A program made the position numbers and the translations under genes. Below the pieces are notes generated by a model. The model was given only the letters and a program-made list of their open reading frames with translations. It had not been told where the DNA came from and did no database searches. Positions 1 through 13,700 of a DNA stretch of 64,000 nt are shown piece after piece. The number at the start of each line of letters is the position of its first letter. The first letter of the stretch is position 1. Source of the DNA: Smittia aterrima (lineage: Eukaryota; Arthropoda; Insecta; Diptera; Chironomidae); assembly GCA_033063855.1 (NCBI GenBank), contig CP093829.1, positions 21,669,537 through 21,733,536 of the forward strand. Reading direction: 5' to 3'.

Positions 1-24
1 CTGTAATTAAACAAGAAGAGATTG

Positions 25-30
25 TTTATT
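25..30 (-). terminator. candidate poly(A) signal for the minus-strand gene at 0.7-1.7 kb
   Basis: TTTATT on the plus strand reads AATAAA on the minus strand. It lies about 690 bases past the stop codon of the 319-residue frame. The stretch 31-720 between them shows no coding potential and would be its 3' untranslated region. In AT-rich DNA this hexamer is common, so the assignment is weak. Confidence 0.3.
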
Positions 31-720
31 AATCTTACTCATAAACGGAGCAGATTGAAGACGACTTTGAGTCATAAAACATTTCGCAAGACACGCAAAA
101 TTTTAATGCGTGAATGAAAAATTTCCCTCGGGTGAGTTTTCATTAGGGAAACTCGTCATTTTTCTCATTTCGCTCTTTGTTATTCCGTTGTGTATATGTT
201 TAATTGATATGATCGTCGTCGTCGGAGTCTGTTTCATGTTTCACACGAGCCCATCATAAAACGATGAGAATGTGCCGAGCGTCACGATGAAAAATCTTCA
301 AACGCCCCAACAATGCGACATTGAAAAAGAGGAAAATTAATTTCAACACATAACGCGATCCATTTGTAAAAGTTTTCCCAGTCACGAGACATTTAACGCA
401 TATGCGAGGAAATTCTCCATTAAACGAAACGAACGGAGTTCCATGAATTTTTCTCGCTGCAGTGAAATCGCCGCCGTTTAAGAAAAACAAGCGTTTCAAG
501 TTTCTCCTTCGACGTCAAGTCTTGGATCGTGTTCTTGAGAAGCAATAACGGCAAATCCGAAAATAGAAAATCCATTAAAATTCTTTGTTTTCTTTTCGTG
601 AATAATTTTTCAAATGGAAAACGCTATCATCGTCAAATTTCACCGCATGAAAGGTCCCAGAGAGCTTAGCTAGGCCTCGCGAGGTTGAGAAATGTTAATT
701 GATTCTCTGTTTTCATATTT

Positions 721-1680
721 TCATGACAGATGATAATTTACCAAATGATGTTGTGGCTTCAATTTCACGAAGGTCTGCTCGCTAGAATTGCTTTTGATTC
801 GACAACGTTGGAAGTCCACTTCGTCGATGGACACCGTTGAGTTATTCGCTGTCTTTCCATTTAATGAACTCGACGTGGTAATCGATGATTGAGTCGTTGT
901 CGATGGAATTGCGTATTCATCGTCATTTACAGTCGTCGATGTGAGACTGTAGTCGTGATGTCCAGAATCGCAACTCAAACTCTGGTTCAACTTTGTTGAA
1001 GCATCAACGGCCGAGTTCGCGTGACCATGGTGATTTATTAGATACGACTGGATGTTATCGTAAAGGTTCATGTCACTATTGCTTATGTTGACTGACAAAT
1101 CGCTTGTTGGACGCGATGACGACGAGGCTGATGAAGAATAAATCGAGTCGTTAGTGCAAACAGAGTTTTGGCGCATCGGAGGAATTTGCGTTGACGAAGA
1201 GCTTTTGTTTCGCTTTACGTAATCCAAGTTCTCGCCATTCGATGGCAAACAGATCTCGTCTGATGTTTTGATTGATGATACAGTGCCAATTGGCTCCCAC
1301 ACTTCACTGCAGGAGCTTGTATAGTAATTATCCTCCTTCGTTTCTTGTGAGCGCTCGTCAAGAATCAAACCGTTGCGGGCGATTCGAATCTCTTCGGTCG
1401 TCGTGAGACTCGACTTGACACTAAGTTCGGTTTCTAGGCGAACTGCTTGTCGAAGGATTCCTGCTCGAAATAAAATCTGGTTGAGCAAATCACAAGGAGG
1501 AATCTGTCCGGTCATCAACGCTTTCTTAATTGCTGCTGCGTCTTTGCCTTCCAACTTCACTGGCTGTCCGTTGATCAACAAAATTTCTTCTTCCTGAATT
1601 GACTTCGTTTTCTGACAGTCGACAACTTCAACATCTTTTCCCAAAACAGCCTCGACTGTCTTAAGAATTTCTTCATCCAT
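721..1680 (-). CDS. unrecognised 319-aa protein, serine/threonine/asparagine-rich C-terminal half
   Basis: A single uninterrupted reading frame of 319 codons, starting at the ATG complementary to 1678-1680 and ending at 721-723. The first 115 residues look folded: a mixed charged and hydrophobic pattern with KTVEAVLGKDVEVV (8-21), LLINGQPVKLEG (34-45) and RNGLILDERSQE (102-113). The rest is low-complexity Ser/Thr/Asn/Tyr sequence typical of a disordered tail. I do not recognise the family, and no signal peptide or membrane segment is visible. The exon starts at a good acceptor (TTTTGCAG, exon from 1725), so at least one exon lies upstream. The 45 bases between acceptor and ATG are open in the same frame except for one TAA immediately before GTT-ATG, so this may be the downstream part of the gene at 18.8-21.5 kb. 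Length and non-repetitive N-terminal sequence make it a real coding region; its function is unknown. Confidence 0.7.
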   Translation of the reverse strand: MDEEILKTVEAVLGKDVEVVDCQKTKSIQEEEILLINGQPVKLEGKDAAAIKKALMTGQIPPCDLLNQILFRAGILRQAVRLETELSVKSSLTTTEEIRIARNGLILDERSQETKEDNYYTSSCSEVWEPIGTVSSIKTSDEICLPSNGENLDYVKRNKSSSSTQIPPMRQNSVCTNDSIYSSSASSSSRPTSDLSVNISNSDMNLYDNIQSYLINHHGHANSAVDASTKLNQSLSCDSGHHDYSLTSTTVNDDEYAIPSTTTQSSITTSSSLNGKTANNSTVSIDEVDFQRCRIKSNSSEQTFVKLKPQHHLVNYHLS

Positions 1681-1683
1681 AAC

Positions 1684-1725
1684 TTAAATGTCAACCTCAG
1701 CTGCTTCTCGTTTTTTCTGTCGAAT
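1684..1725 (-). CDS. candidate last coding exon (13 codons plus TAA) of the 18.8-21.5 kb coiled-coil gene
   Basis: On the minus strand a pyrimidine-rich acceptor ending TTTTGCAG precedes an exon starting at 1725. Read in phase 0 it gives IRQKKREAAEVDI followed by TAA. The last exon found for the coiled-coil gene (18798-18848) also ends in phase 0 at a good GTGAGT donor, so joining them keeps the frame. The intron would be about 17 kb. The alternative is that these 42 bases are only 5' untranslated leader of the 319-aa frame, which begins six bases past the end of this feature's TAA-GTT. Confidence 0.35.
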   Translation of the reverse strand: MRQKKREAAEVDI

Positions 1726-4700
1726 CTGCAAAATTCAATTTTTGATGACATTTCATTCTTCTTCGAACAAAGAAAGCACAATTCACACAATTGACCAAAT
1801 TTGTCGTTTAAGATTTTTCTTTTCTCTTCTTTGAGTGCAGCAGCCGTTTTGGTGCCAAAATACTTGACACCGTGTCTCGTGTAATGTTTGCAATAGTTTT
1901 CGAGCAAGCGTTGTTGCCTCGCGTTTAAATCGAATTAGCATTCAGTTATGCAACTTCCACCCAGCACAAAACTAACTCGAAACAATTTTTTTTCTCGTGC
2001 GGGAGCGAGAAGAATTTCATGGAATGGATTTAATTATTTAATTACTCGCTGAAGTTGCGCAATGAATGGCGTTGAAGATTTCATTGAGGCTGCCTCGAAT
2101 TGATTCCGTCGAGAGCGGAATTGGCCCAATCGTAATTGTTTTGTTTCAATTTCACGGACGCTAATTAAATTCGACAAAAAATGTTTTCTTGTGAAAAAGA
2201 ATTTGAGATTCGTCACGCACTTTGCGACAAAAATTTTCCAGGGATTTGAACTGAGAAGCTTCAGAGATCACATTAATTTTGACGCTTCTGTCGAGTAAAA
2301 CATCGCGAGCTGTCGTGTCGGAATTTGTCAACAACGAAAAACCGTCGAATTATCTCAAGCAATTTGATGTCGAGACATGAACTCAGGAAGGTTACGAGTC
2401 ATCATGACATAATGAGAACATTATTTGAACATTTTCTCTAAATCGTCTGATTAGCTTTGTCGAGTCACTTCACAAATATCTCGAGAATGAATGAATGAAC
2501 TCTTTTTACAACGAGTTTCGCAATTCCTATTCAAGACTAATTCCACACACTCTGCCTTACGCCATTAATTACTTCATCGACCATGCTCGTTTATGTTGAT
2601 TGCGTGGAAATTGAACGAAGCGTTGATATCAAGCGCGACTTGTAACTCACTGAACCGTAAATTGATTAGTTTATTTCTCTGGGTGTTAATTCGTTATCAC
2701 GTTGCGCGACGAGGTTAATTAAATTTAATTAATGCCCTCTCGATCTCGCTATTTAGTGATAACAAAAAGCAACGTGCAAGGAAAGTCTCGACTTTGATTT
2801 CTGATTCGATCGACCACGCAAGTGTTGGCAATCAATCATCCCACACTCGATGGGTTTCCCAGAAGTCTCTTACTGCTGCTTTATATAAAACGCTAGCAGA
2901 CTGCGCGTTAATTGAATAAAAAAAAATCTCGTAAGTGATAATTGATGATTTGCTGGCTGAGCTTCGACAAATGAAAAATGTTAGCAAAAGTCTCATCACG
3001 AGCGACAGTAAATAATTTCTCGAAACAAAAGAAACATCGAAGCAAAGATTACGCAAACATTTGTTATGCTATTAGTCGATTAAGCAAACAAATCGAATAG
3101 CGAGAGAGAGAGAAAGGATTAATTGACGATTATCTGGCGGGCAAACATAATCAGGATGCGATGGAGCGGAATAAAAACGAGAGCCGCTGATTTAATTGAT
3201 TCATCATGATCGGATTCCCAGTAAGCAACAGAAAAAAAATAACAAACGATCGTTATTCGGAATAATTACACGAACAAAGCGAAATCACGGAACTCGCTTG
3301 GTGTGAGATCTCATTTGTAATCAGCGTGATGCGTTCATAAGAAAAGAGCCAGACTTGACACTTTAAGACAATTTTATGAACTCGTGAAACTTCGAAGGTT
3401 TTTCGCACCACAGGATTGCGGAAGGTGTCGGCAGGTATCAGCTCAAACCTTAATAATTCAACGCCTTCATGAACTTTTAACACTGCAACGCAATAAATTT
3501 TGCTCTGAATTTTCTCCAGCGAGAGGAAAACACGAGAGAGAAGTCGTTGAACTCGGAAGCTCAAAGGCCCGACTGTTTTCCATCTTTTCTCCGTTTTCCG
3601 CATTCAAAGACTAAGAAGAAATCTTTTTTGCTGACGGCAAAGAAAATATTTCACTTATGAGTCATTTGAAGCGAAAGTGTCGAGGGTGGAAAAAGGGAAA
3701 CAAACCCCAAACGTCCCATCAAGCGTTTCATAAGAAATTCGTCTTCCGATAAAGTTTTCTTCTCTTGCTTCTTATTCGTCTTCTACCCCATCAGCTTCTG
3801 TTGATTTATCCAAATCGGAGGTGGAGGATTAATAATCGTAAAAGCGAACCATAAAAAACTTAAGGACGGAATTTATGTGAGGAAGTCGTTTTTAAAGAAT
3901 TTATCAAAGCAGAAAGAAAGTTTTCTTTCAACCCCTCGAACTGCAATCTGCTCGATGTTCTCGCCCCCATGATTTTATGAGTTTCTTCCCGTAATTCTTC
4001 AACGCCAAAATGTTTTTTGTTTCGTTCCTCGAAGCGCACAAAAGATTAACATAACATTAAGAAAATTACTTTTACTCTAATGAATTTTACAGCAAGAAAC
4101 AAATTCGTTAATTTATGTTCGCACATGAGAGAGAGTCGTACGATATGTTGGTCACTATTTTTTGAAATTCAATTTTCCTTCAAGTGAATGTACTTTCAGA
4201 ATTTCCCTGATCACCTCGTCAGATGGCTCATAAGTTGGAAATTGCTGTTTACGGTTCATTACACTCAACACGGCTATCCATCAAGTTTCCCATATTCATC
4301 AGTTTCGATCCTTTGATGGAAACCGAGCCAGATGGTCAAGAGCCGTGAATGACAAGAACGATCAATGTTTGCTTTACTATCGCTCTCTCTAGTTCATGAA
4401 TATTTGAGCAATTCCAAAGAGAGAAACATTTTTTGTTTATCAGAAAGCATTTGCGGACAAATAAATCAATAAACGGGAACAATGTTGAAACCGTTCGAAC
4501 TTTAAATTCCACCCACAATGAGTGATTGAAAAACAATTTCTGTGGTGATAAAATATGAGCGTCGGAAAAGTTCGGCGCTTGAGAAACATTCGACGTAACA
4601 GGGCAACAAAATAGTTTTATTATCAAAATATACACAAAGTTTATTTATTTTTCAACACGATATTTGCTCTAGCCCGTCGTCGCTTATTGTCTGCTGTGAA

Positions 4701-7700
4701 TGAGTAATCGAACAAATAGAAGAATAAGAAGAACAAGCGTGAAATAAAAAAAAACTGTTTCATGTTCGACATAAAAATAAAATCGAATTGAACCTATGTT
4801 GGGCAAATAAACAAACGGACGACGATCGTGAATCATTCAAGTCTCTTCGTATCATCGTAAAAACCTTTTTCTTCGAACCAAGTTTGTTCTTGTTCCGGCG
4901 ATGACGCAATGCATTCGTCGCTTCCATTGTTTAAATTCGCTTTTTGTTTGTAATCTTCGTCGATGATTAATAAAAATACAAAACTTTGCTCATTGTCTGT
5001 TGTCGTGAGGACCTTGAGCAAAGCTGGAAGGGTTTTTTCCATTCTCATTTGTTATGAATGATTAATCCGTGAGAGACACATTGAGCCATCAACCCCGAGT
5101 GACGAGCAAAGACTTCGAAAGAAATCGATTCGGGAATGATTACAACTTAGTAATCCGTTTAATATGTTCGGAGAGTTCCAGAGGCATTTACGGTATGAAA
5201 TTACAATCTAATCCTCCATGGAAATTATATTTTGATCCCACTCACTCTCAATTCCATTCGCTCAGCTAAATTAATGCAGCAATCTCGAACATGTATAATG
5301 CATGAACATGCAGAGTGAGGATAATTTGTAATAGGAAATTTTCCAAGAGATTTTTACTTTTCGGGAATGGGAAGTTGATTTATGCGATGTTTGCTTCTGT
5401 TAGCAATTATGCTTCTCTCAATAATCCACGACCGCACCACTACTCGACAATATCATTAAAGTCAACAAAGGACTTGTGATTCCTGGTTCCTCGAAATGTT
5501 ACGTTAAGAGCAAAAACGAGAGAAACAGATCATTAAGTAAATTAAAATTCACTTCATTCGGTTTGAAAATTTCAATTTTGACGACCCTCGCTTGCATATG
5601 CTCGCATTCGAGCGAGTCAAAATAAGAGAAAGGGAGGGATCTCGAAACATGTGTCGGTTATAAAAATGTTGTTCAATGTAAAATATCAATTTCCGTTATC
5701 AGTCAATTTGTAATCGCAAATCAATTCGGAGAAGGTTCAAAAACTTTTTAATCCGCTCAAGCACGTTCTCCCCGCATTTAGTTAGCGATAAACCTGCGTT
5801 CTCCCCCAAACGAAAGCGAAAGATAGCAAAGGCAGGTGCAATTACGATGATTGAGTTAGACATTCAGTAGAATTTAAAGGACTCATTGAATAGCTTTTGA
5901 AATTGCGGAAAAGTTTCAAAACCATTCAGAATAATTGCTGCCTCAAGCAGAGCGCTCTTGAGATCTCGCAGGGCTCCAAAGAATTTTCTCTCCCTTCACT
6001 TTGTGATGACTCATCACGTTTCAATCAAGGGCTGATGCGAGATCTCCCCAAACACACAAAAATTTATTTACAAATTGCTTTTCCAGCCACTGCCTCTGGC
6101 TCCGAGATAAGCGGGAGTCAAGTCGATGTTTACATTTTGGGAGATTATATTGCATTCATTGACGAACAAAAAGGAAAGCGTTTCAAAGAACTTTTCCGGA
6201 ATGAAAGGAGAGAGTCGCCTAACCGCCCACACTCTCTCCCCTTTTTGTGTGTTCGAGAGATTCTCGGATAACATGAAAATATATTTCTCGGAAAGTTTTT
6301 GCAAACGAGATGATGACAAGAGGGAAGGCGCAGCCATTAGACCAGAAATTGGATTCGATGAGTTGGAAATCACAACGGGAGGGAAATCGAAGAATCATTT
6401 ATTTGATTTGTAAGTGATAAATGATAAATGTCAATTGAGATAACAAGGCAATTTACTGTGATCAAATAAAGATTTCTCACATCAAAGTCTCTAACGAAAA
6501 TGAAACTCGAGACCCGGAATAAGTGTCAACAAGCCGTATTTTTGAAAAGGCGTTCAACTTGAAACTCTAAGCTCATTCAATGGAAGATTATGCCGTAAAA
6601 AAGAAATAAATCAGTTGAAACTCTCCGGCGATGTGTCATCACGTCTCGAGATGAAAATACTTTTTTTTTGAATATTCAGGAAATTATCAAAATACTTTGA
6701 ATGCCGGTATTGCGTAAGTCGCAAGCGAATGAACATCAAGAGATTCGGCTACAGCTGTTTCTCATGCTGCCGGCATATGTCCGATGCATGTTTTCTTATT
6801 TTTAAGTTGTTTTATGATAAGTCGAAGCAGTCGCGTGATTTATTAAGTCTTAGAGGAAGTGAAGACGATTACAAATCACACATTAGCGGAGAGAACTCGT
6901 AGTCCTTGGCTTTAGATTATCAGACTATGAAATCTACAACATTTATCATTAACGTCTTCGCTTCAGCAATTGCACATTCAAACTTTGTTCTCATTAATGC
7001 AAAACTATTCAGCGTGGAACATAAAAATGTCGAGATTGATCGTCGCGGATACTTCTCGTCTCATGACTTGCAATTACGTTTTTGTTGTTTCCTCCGAAAC
7101 GATCATAAGACAATTAATAATTTGTCAAAGAAATGTTGACGTTTAACAAATTGTTTTGCAATATTCGTGAGATATTTAAATTTAGTTTCAACGTGAATGT
7201 TTCATTAGCAAAAATTTCACAATCTTCCGACAACGAACCTCATCGTTTTGCATGAGTCTCTTACGACACGTTGACAGATTACTTCGGCGAACCTCGACAG
7301 CTTTAATTTTCTGGTGTTAATTAAGAGCGAGAACGTTATGCTGCTGATCCGCATTTTTTAAACGTGAAATTTTAGCTTCAAACTTGCTTTTCTGGTTCGC
7401 TCCAAATGTTCGCAATCAATTAAAGTGCTTCTGACAACCATCGCCTGCTTCTTCTTCATCATCTTCTCGTTGTTTGTTTTCATCGCTTTTACAACATGCG
7501 GTATTGAGTTTCTTCGCTCATTTTTGGACACTTGAGAGGATGTTTTCGCAATAATTGACATGACGAATGCTTATTTCTTTCATGAGAATACCAGAAAAAA
7601 ATATCGAGAGTGGCGTGTCTGTGGAGAGTCCTCAAAACTCCAAGTATCATCGAGAATCAACTGGCACGAATTGTCACAACACTGGAACGCATTTTCACGT

Positions 7701-10700
7701 TAAAAAAAAATCGATCGAGAAGAGTTCGATCACCTCTGACAAAACCAAACTGGAGCATTGAATAATGTTCTGCAATCTCAGTTGATGCGAACGAGCACGA
7801 AAAAAAAAAGTTTTGTGCCATGCCAGTAGCTCTCGTTTGCCTTCTTTTCTGTTCGTTCGCAATTATTGATCAAGCACGAGAGCAATAAATTATGTGACGC
7901 AAAAAAAAGCGCAGCAGTGTCAAATGGGGGAGCCACGCTTTCTCATTATGTAGTTGCGAGATTGAATTCACAAATTGAAGTTTCATGTAGACAATCCTCG
8001 AAGCTGCCAGCAAATCTCATCTAATTGAAAATCAATTCACATTTTATTGCCACAATTCTCCGGCTAATGAATTCATTTTTCGATAATTGAAAAACAAGTT
8101 TAATTTTATTATTTGCTGGCTGCAAATGTGAAGCGACAGAAAAACGATCGATCGTTTATTTATAAGTCGAGAGAGTGAGCTCAGCTCGTTGTTTGTTTGT
8201 TATTGTTGCCTCTTTCGATTCGAATAATTGCTTTCGAAATGCAGCAACGATAGCAGGGCAATTTGTTTATTTGTTTCTTCTCTGTCTTTGATGGGCTTTT
8301 AGTTGATTAAATCGACTGATGCACATGGCGAGACTTCTCGTGAAACTCGATACAAACTTGTGATTGAAACTGAAGAAATCGTTTTCTTGAGAAAAAGTCA
8401 TTTGGATTTGATTGATTCAGTGAGAACAGCATTTGCGTAATCAAAGACTTTTTTGTGATTGATTCTGTTCTAAATTCGTTCGACAAAAGCGCTGTCAACT
8501 CTCAACATTTATCATTCGTTTCGCAATGAATTTCTTTTAAACTCTGAGTGTCTCAAGTAATAAATCTTTGGAATTCGCTTTTGTTGTTTGTCTGATGATA
8601 ATAGCAAAAGCATTTCACTTCGAGGCTTGACTCGAGCGACAGAAAACTTAATGAAAATTTGTACTATTTCAAATGCTGCGCCTACATTGAGTCAGTCGGA
8701 GTGCGATTCATGTCGTTCTCATGGTATCATGGCAATTTTAATTGGAACCTTTAGCAAGGCACCTACGAAGCAATTTCGTCGAAACTGCTTTAATCGGATC
8801 TTGTGAATTTATTTATGGTTATTTTCCATCACTCGGCGGGGCGATACAAGCAACAGAAAGTGATTCTCTGCCTCCCGATCATGGCACATGTTTAACTCCC
8901 ACGGATCTCTCTCTCGCATTATGACTGCGATTACTTCGAGGCCTGAGCCGTATCGAATTTTTTGTTTTTTGTTTTTCGAAACGAAATTCTTTGCTCTATG
9001 CTAATTGGAAGATGCTGAGCCGGATTTTACGAACTACTCGATATTATTTGTATATCAAGCTATTAAGCAATCAGCTTTGCTTTGAGAGTTCAAAGAATCG
9101 TTTGGTATTTTAGATAGTCGGACAATAATTCCATTCAAAACACTCAATACTTCGGTAATGGATTCTCTTTTCGCTTTTTTCTCTAAGGAGATTGAAAATA
9201 ATTGGGTCTTCGGATTGAATTATGGAAAAACCTCTTCAAGTCTTCCAAGAACAAACACGAGCTCGAGCTTGGATTGAGAAAACCAGATGCGAGATTCAAA
9301 TCATTGAATTTCAATTGCCATAAAGAAAAAACGCAATGGATGAATAGAGCGCAGAACGAGAGTGAGATAGAGACCGTAAATGGAGGCGAAATTAAAATGA
9401 AACTAATTAGAATGGAAAGCTCTCGAGGAGCAGCAAACAGACTCGATTTGAATAAAAACCGACGGAATGATAAAAAACCTAATTAAACAAATCTCATTCG
9501 AGTTCTGTTGCCTGCAGGATTTTCTTCTTAACAATTTAACAATGACGAGTTTCTTGTTAGCGAGAGCGAACACCACCAGAAGCCTTTTCATGTCGACTTT
9601 CTTTTCATTCTCCTCGCTGCTTTCAACGACAAGCTCCGACTTTTGTTCGTTCATGTCTTAAAATAATCTAACAACTTCCTCCGCAAAGTTCTGGAATGGA
9701 CAGAGAGCGTCGAGGAAGTTTTCGGAATTGTTTCAATTCATTGCAATGATCGTTTGATGAAAGTTATTCACGCTCATCAAGCGCCTTCAATTGAACATGT
9801 CGAAAACAAATAAATCAATAAAATTCTTTCTCTCTTTGATTGACGTTAAATTGCTTTTTAATCAAACGCGATGATGCAACAAATGTGAAAATTCTCGTTT
9901 TCAATCCACACTTCGCATCCGAATTTGAGAATGATTTATTTTCATAGTGTCAAGCACTCGAAATTCAAACGACGACGCTCAATTTATTCATAATTTCTAC
10001 TGAGCCCACGTTCGCAAAGAATCGACAGCTTCGGTAAACAGTCTGCTCGTCTGATGTCATCATCGACTTACTCAAATTTACTCAAGACGGTAAAGAAAAA
10101 TCATCGAAATAAATTTGTAAATTACAAATTGTTCAGCTCGAGTTGTTTCTCGAATTGGAAAATTACTTTTCACCGCCAATCAATGCCATTCACGTACGAT
10201 TTTCTTTGATACTTCAATCCAACTTTCTCCACATCAATCGAAGCGAAAGAGAAGAAGCAACAAACGCTTAGTGCTTTCTTCCGACAATCGAGAGAATCAC
10301 TAACTAAATATTTAATTAAGAATCATTGTTAAGTTGCTACGAGCGATTAGATAGAATCGAAGTAATCTAATCTAATGAAGATAACTTCACTTCTACTCCG
10401 CATTAGGTTTCGACGAAGATTTTTATGAACTTTACTCGCTCAAACAAACATTTCATGGAATTTCTGAATTCGTAGATACGCGGAAACCATTAATATTTGT
10501 TTGAAACGTGCTCCTAATATGTTTGAAGCATCGCATCGTTCACTGTTTACTTTACTTTCAACCTCGTAACGTTGCTGAGAAGCGATTTGCTGTGAAATTG
10601 AATAAGTCCTTCAGATTTTTCCATAAAGCGATTTATTCCACCTTCCTTTGATCGTTCACCGCAAGCAATGTCAGTGACAAGCCCGCGACAAACTCTAACA

Positions 10701-13700
10701 TCACTCGCTACTTAGAGATTATGAATCACTCAACGATTTTCACCACTAACAAGCAATTGTTGATGTTAAAACTTTTCATTCGTCGCCGATGTTTATGTAA
10801 ATTTCATGAAAATTAAAAAAGTTCCGAGTTAATCGTCGCTGTTCTGTTCACATAACTCTCTCAGATAGTTTTATTAACGTTCATTAAAACGCTGTTCCTT
10901 TCCCTCTCGTCAATTAAAATTTATGGCAGGAAAATTTTTCATTTTCATATTTTACATTCATTCGCTTCTCCGAATAAATAAAAAAAGAACTTTGATCATA
11001 ACTTTCGTTTAACTGAAAGTGTTTATTGATTCTTTCTGGTCTCCGGCAGATTTCCCTTTATTTCTCGTCTCTAGAGAGAAGCAATGTATCGACATCCGAT
11101 TGAGAGTCAAAGACGCATTAATATTAATTGAAATGCACCCCATTTTCCGTTTCTCCGAGAATTGACGTCTCTGAGACTGCTGGGCGGACGATAAAGTCTT
11201 CAATTTCCGATCGTTTCCCTAATATTTCAAACCCTGATTAATTCTAATGTTTGACGCACTGCTCGTTAAAGTCCCGCAGTCAAACAAAGCCTCAAGGACA
11301 ATCTTTAAGAAGATAAATGGAGAACTTCCAAATCTCGACTCATAAATCTCGATTTGCTCAAACACTTTTTCAATGGGAAAAACTCAATTAATACGAAAAG
11401 TTTAACATCAACTCGAAAAGCGCAATTAATATTAATTATGCTGGAAGGAAACTTTGTGTTGCCGTATCCGGCGTTGATCTTGTTTTGGAGGAAAAGCTTC
11501 CTCGTTAATTATGCGAAATTAAACTAATCAAATGGAAACGTAGAAGGAAACTTGAGATTTTCAATTGCGTAATTTGCGTTTAATTGAATCCTTAGCTTGT
11601 CTTGTGAGTTTGCTCTCGCAAGAAAATGGAAAGTTATGCGGTTGAAAGCAATTATGTTTGCAACTGATATCGAAGCGGATAGAAAGTTGCTCATGAATCG
11701 CCGTTTTCATTGCAGTTTTGTTTTCTAAAATTTGCTAATAATTCATCGCATGACTTTGTAGATTCATCCAACGCGATTGTGTCTTCTCATCTCAGCAACG
11801 TTGCCAAACCATCTGCGGGGATTAAATAAATTGTTGAGCATCTGACAAACAAAGTAAGACGTGGAACAGTTGCGAGCGCCACCCAAAGACAGTTGAAGAT
11901 TTACTGCCACTAAAAAAAAACCCGGCCGGGTTGTCAAGGTAATAAGAAACTCTCGTTGAATCATGTCAACATGTAGTTTCACGAGACTTCCACACTTTCC
12001 TTGTCTCGACGTCGCGTTTATTTTAAGATTCTCCTACTACAGAAATGATTTCGTCAGATGATGATGATAGGGACACAAAACACGAACAAAATAAATTCGC
12101 CTCATTCTCGCTGTCAACCGCAAGTGATTCAAAGGCATAGACCGAAAAAAGAGTGTCAACAGATGAGACACCACAGGAATGTCATCTATGGCGACTGTCG
12201 AGGTTGGCGATGCGACTCAATTAATTACGAGTTTGGAAGCGCAAAAAAATCCGCAGAAACGTGAACTGAAGTCAGAGAGAGGCCATTAACGAATCAAGCA
12301 CCCACGGAAGGCTTACGTGCATGAGATGCGGAAAAACTTTCAACAACTTCATTTGTGTATAATTTGTTATCGACTTGCGAGAAAATAAACGTAAATAAAC
12401 TTAAATCCATTCATGCATTTCAATTTGGCTTTGGCTTCGTTTTGTTTAACGTTCGAGAGAAGTTCATTTATCCGCAGTTACTTACACGCAATGATAAGCA
12501 GCAGCCGAGGGATTACGGAATGCTCATTCGAAGAGATCGTTTTGTGTGTCGTGTCGTTCAAGTCAAGCGATGAAACTGCAAACATGGGAGAGGCAAATCA
12601 AGAAGCTTCGAGCAATTCGAGAAGAAAAATAATTTCAACTTAATCTCTCAGCGGCTTAACAAAACTTTCATCCGTTTAAGGATAAATCTCAATGCTTCGG
12701 CATCAATTAAATGCTTAGCGAAATCCTCACGGCTTTAGTTTTTTTTTTCGGCAGAGTGACTGAGACAAAGCGACTTCGTGATGTGGAACGCAGCTCGACG
12801 AGCAAACACACGCAGGGCGAACCCATATTTATTCTCAACTCGTTCAACAATTCGCCTTTTCAGACAAATTTCTTTCAAAACGAATTATTTACACTGAAAC
12901 TAATTTAAAATTCAAATCGAGTCAAGGAGAGGTTCGAGAATGCGAGCGAATTTTTAAATCGCTCGCCTCGACATCAGCGCGAAAGTTCATTCTCTCGTAA
13001 ATTAATTTGTGAATGATCTCAGAGTGCACAATGGAAATTAATTAACACACGAAGCTTGTGGCGATATCAGCAGGCGATAAAACTCATCAGAGAATCAATT
13101 GGAAGCTCGCTGATCAAATTACGTCATCCGCTTACTCCACGGTCAATGTGCCGCTACATTGCGGGGGCTTTTGCGCGTTACTCTCCTCCGATGAGTTTGC
13201 TTTTCGTTCTCGCCTCAAAGTAGTACTCGCTCGTATTATTCAAGTCACGTGTAAATTATCATGAATCACTGATGATCTTTGATCTGTTACCAAAATGTGT
13301 TTTCCTTTTGCTCGCCGCGCGTTCTCGTCACGTTTTAAACATTTAGCATTTTCAGCACTTCTCCGTTACCCAAAGCGAACGAAGGTCAATCGTTTTTCAA
13401 TTTGCACATCAACGTTTTCATATCAGAAAGAGTCTTGAAAGTATAAATCACATCGATACCGAGTGATTCGTTAGACGAACGTGATGGAAAAACATTTCGA
13501 GACAAGCTCAATGGTTGAGTCTTCCATGAAGTGAATTTTAATTGCACGCTTCAGAAAGTCAGTGGAAAAGTTGGCAATTTTCTGAAGTGGTTTCGACGTG
13601 CGCTTGCGATTCAGGTCAGCACGGATGATTTAAGTGGAAAGTTGCAAGCAACGACACGCCGTTTAACATCTCTGAGTGAATCTTTAACGATCTGGAAACT

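Noticed and set aside
5897..6413. Overlapping plus- and minus-strand frames of about 100-124 codons
   Set aside because: Three overlapping frames in different registers with no conserved pattern; they look like chance open frames.
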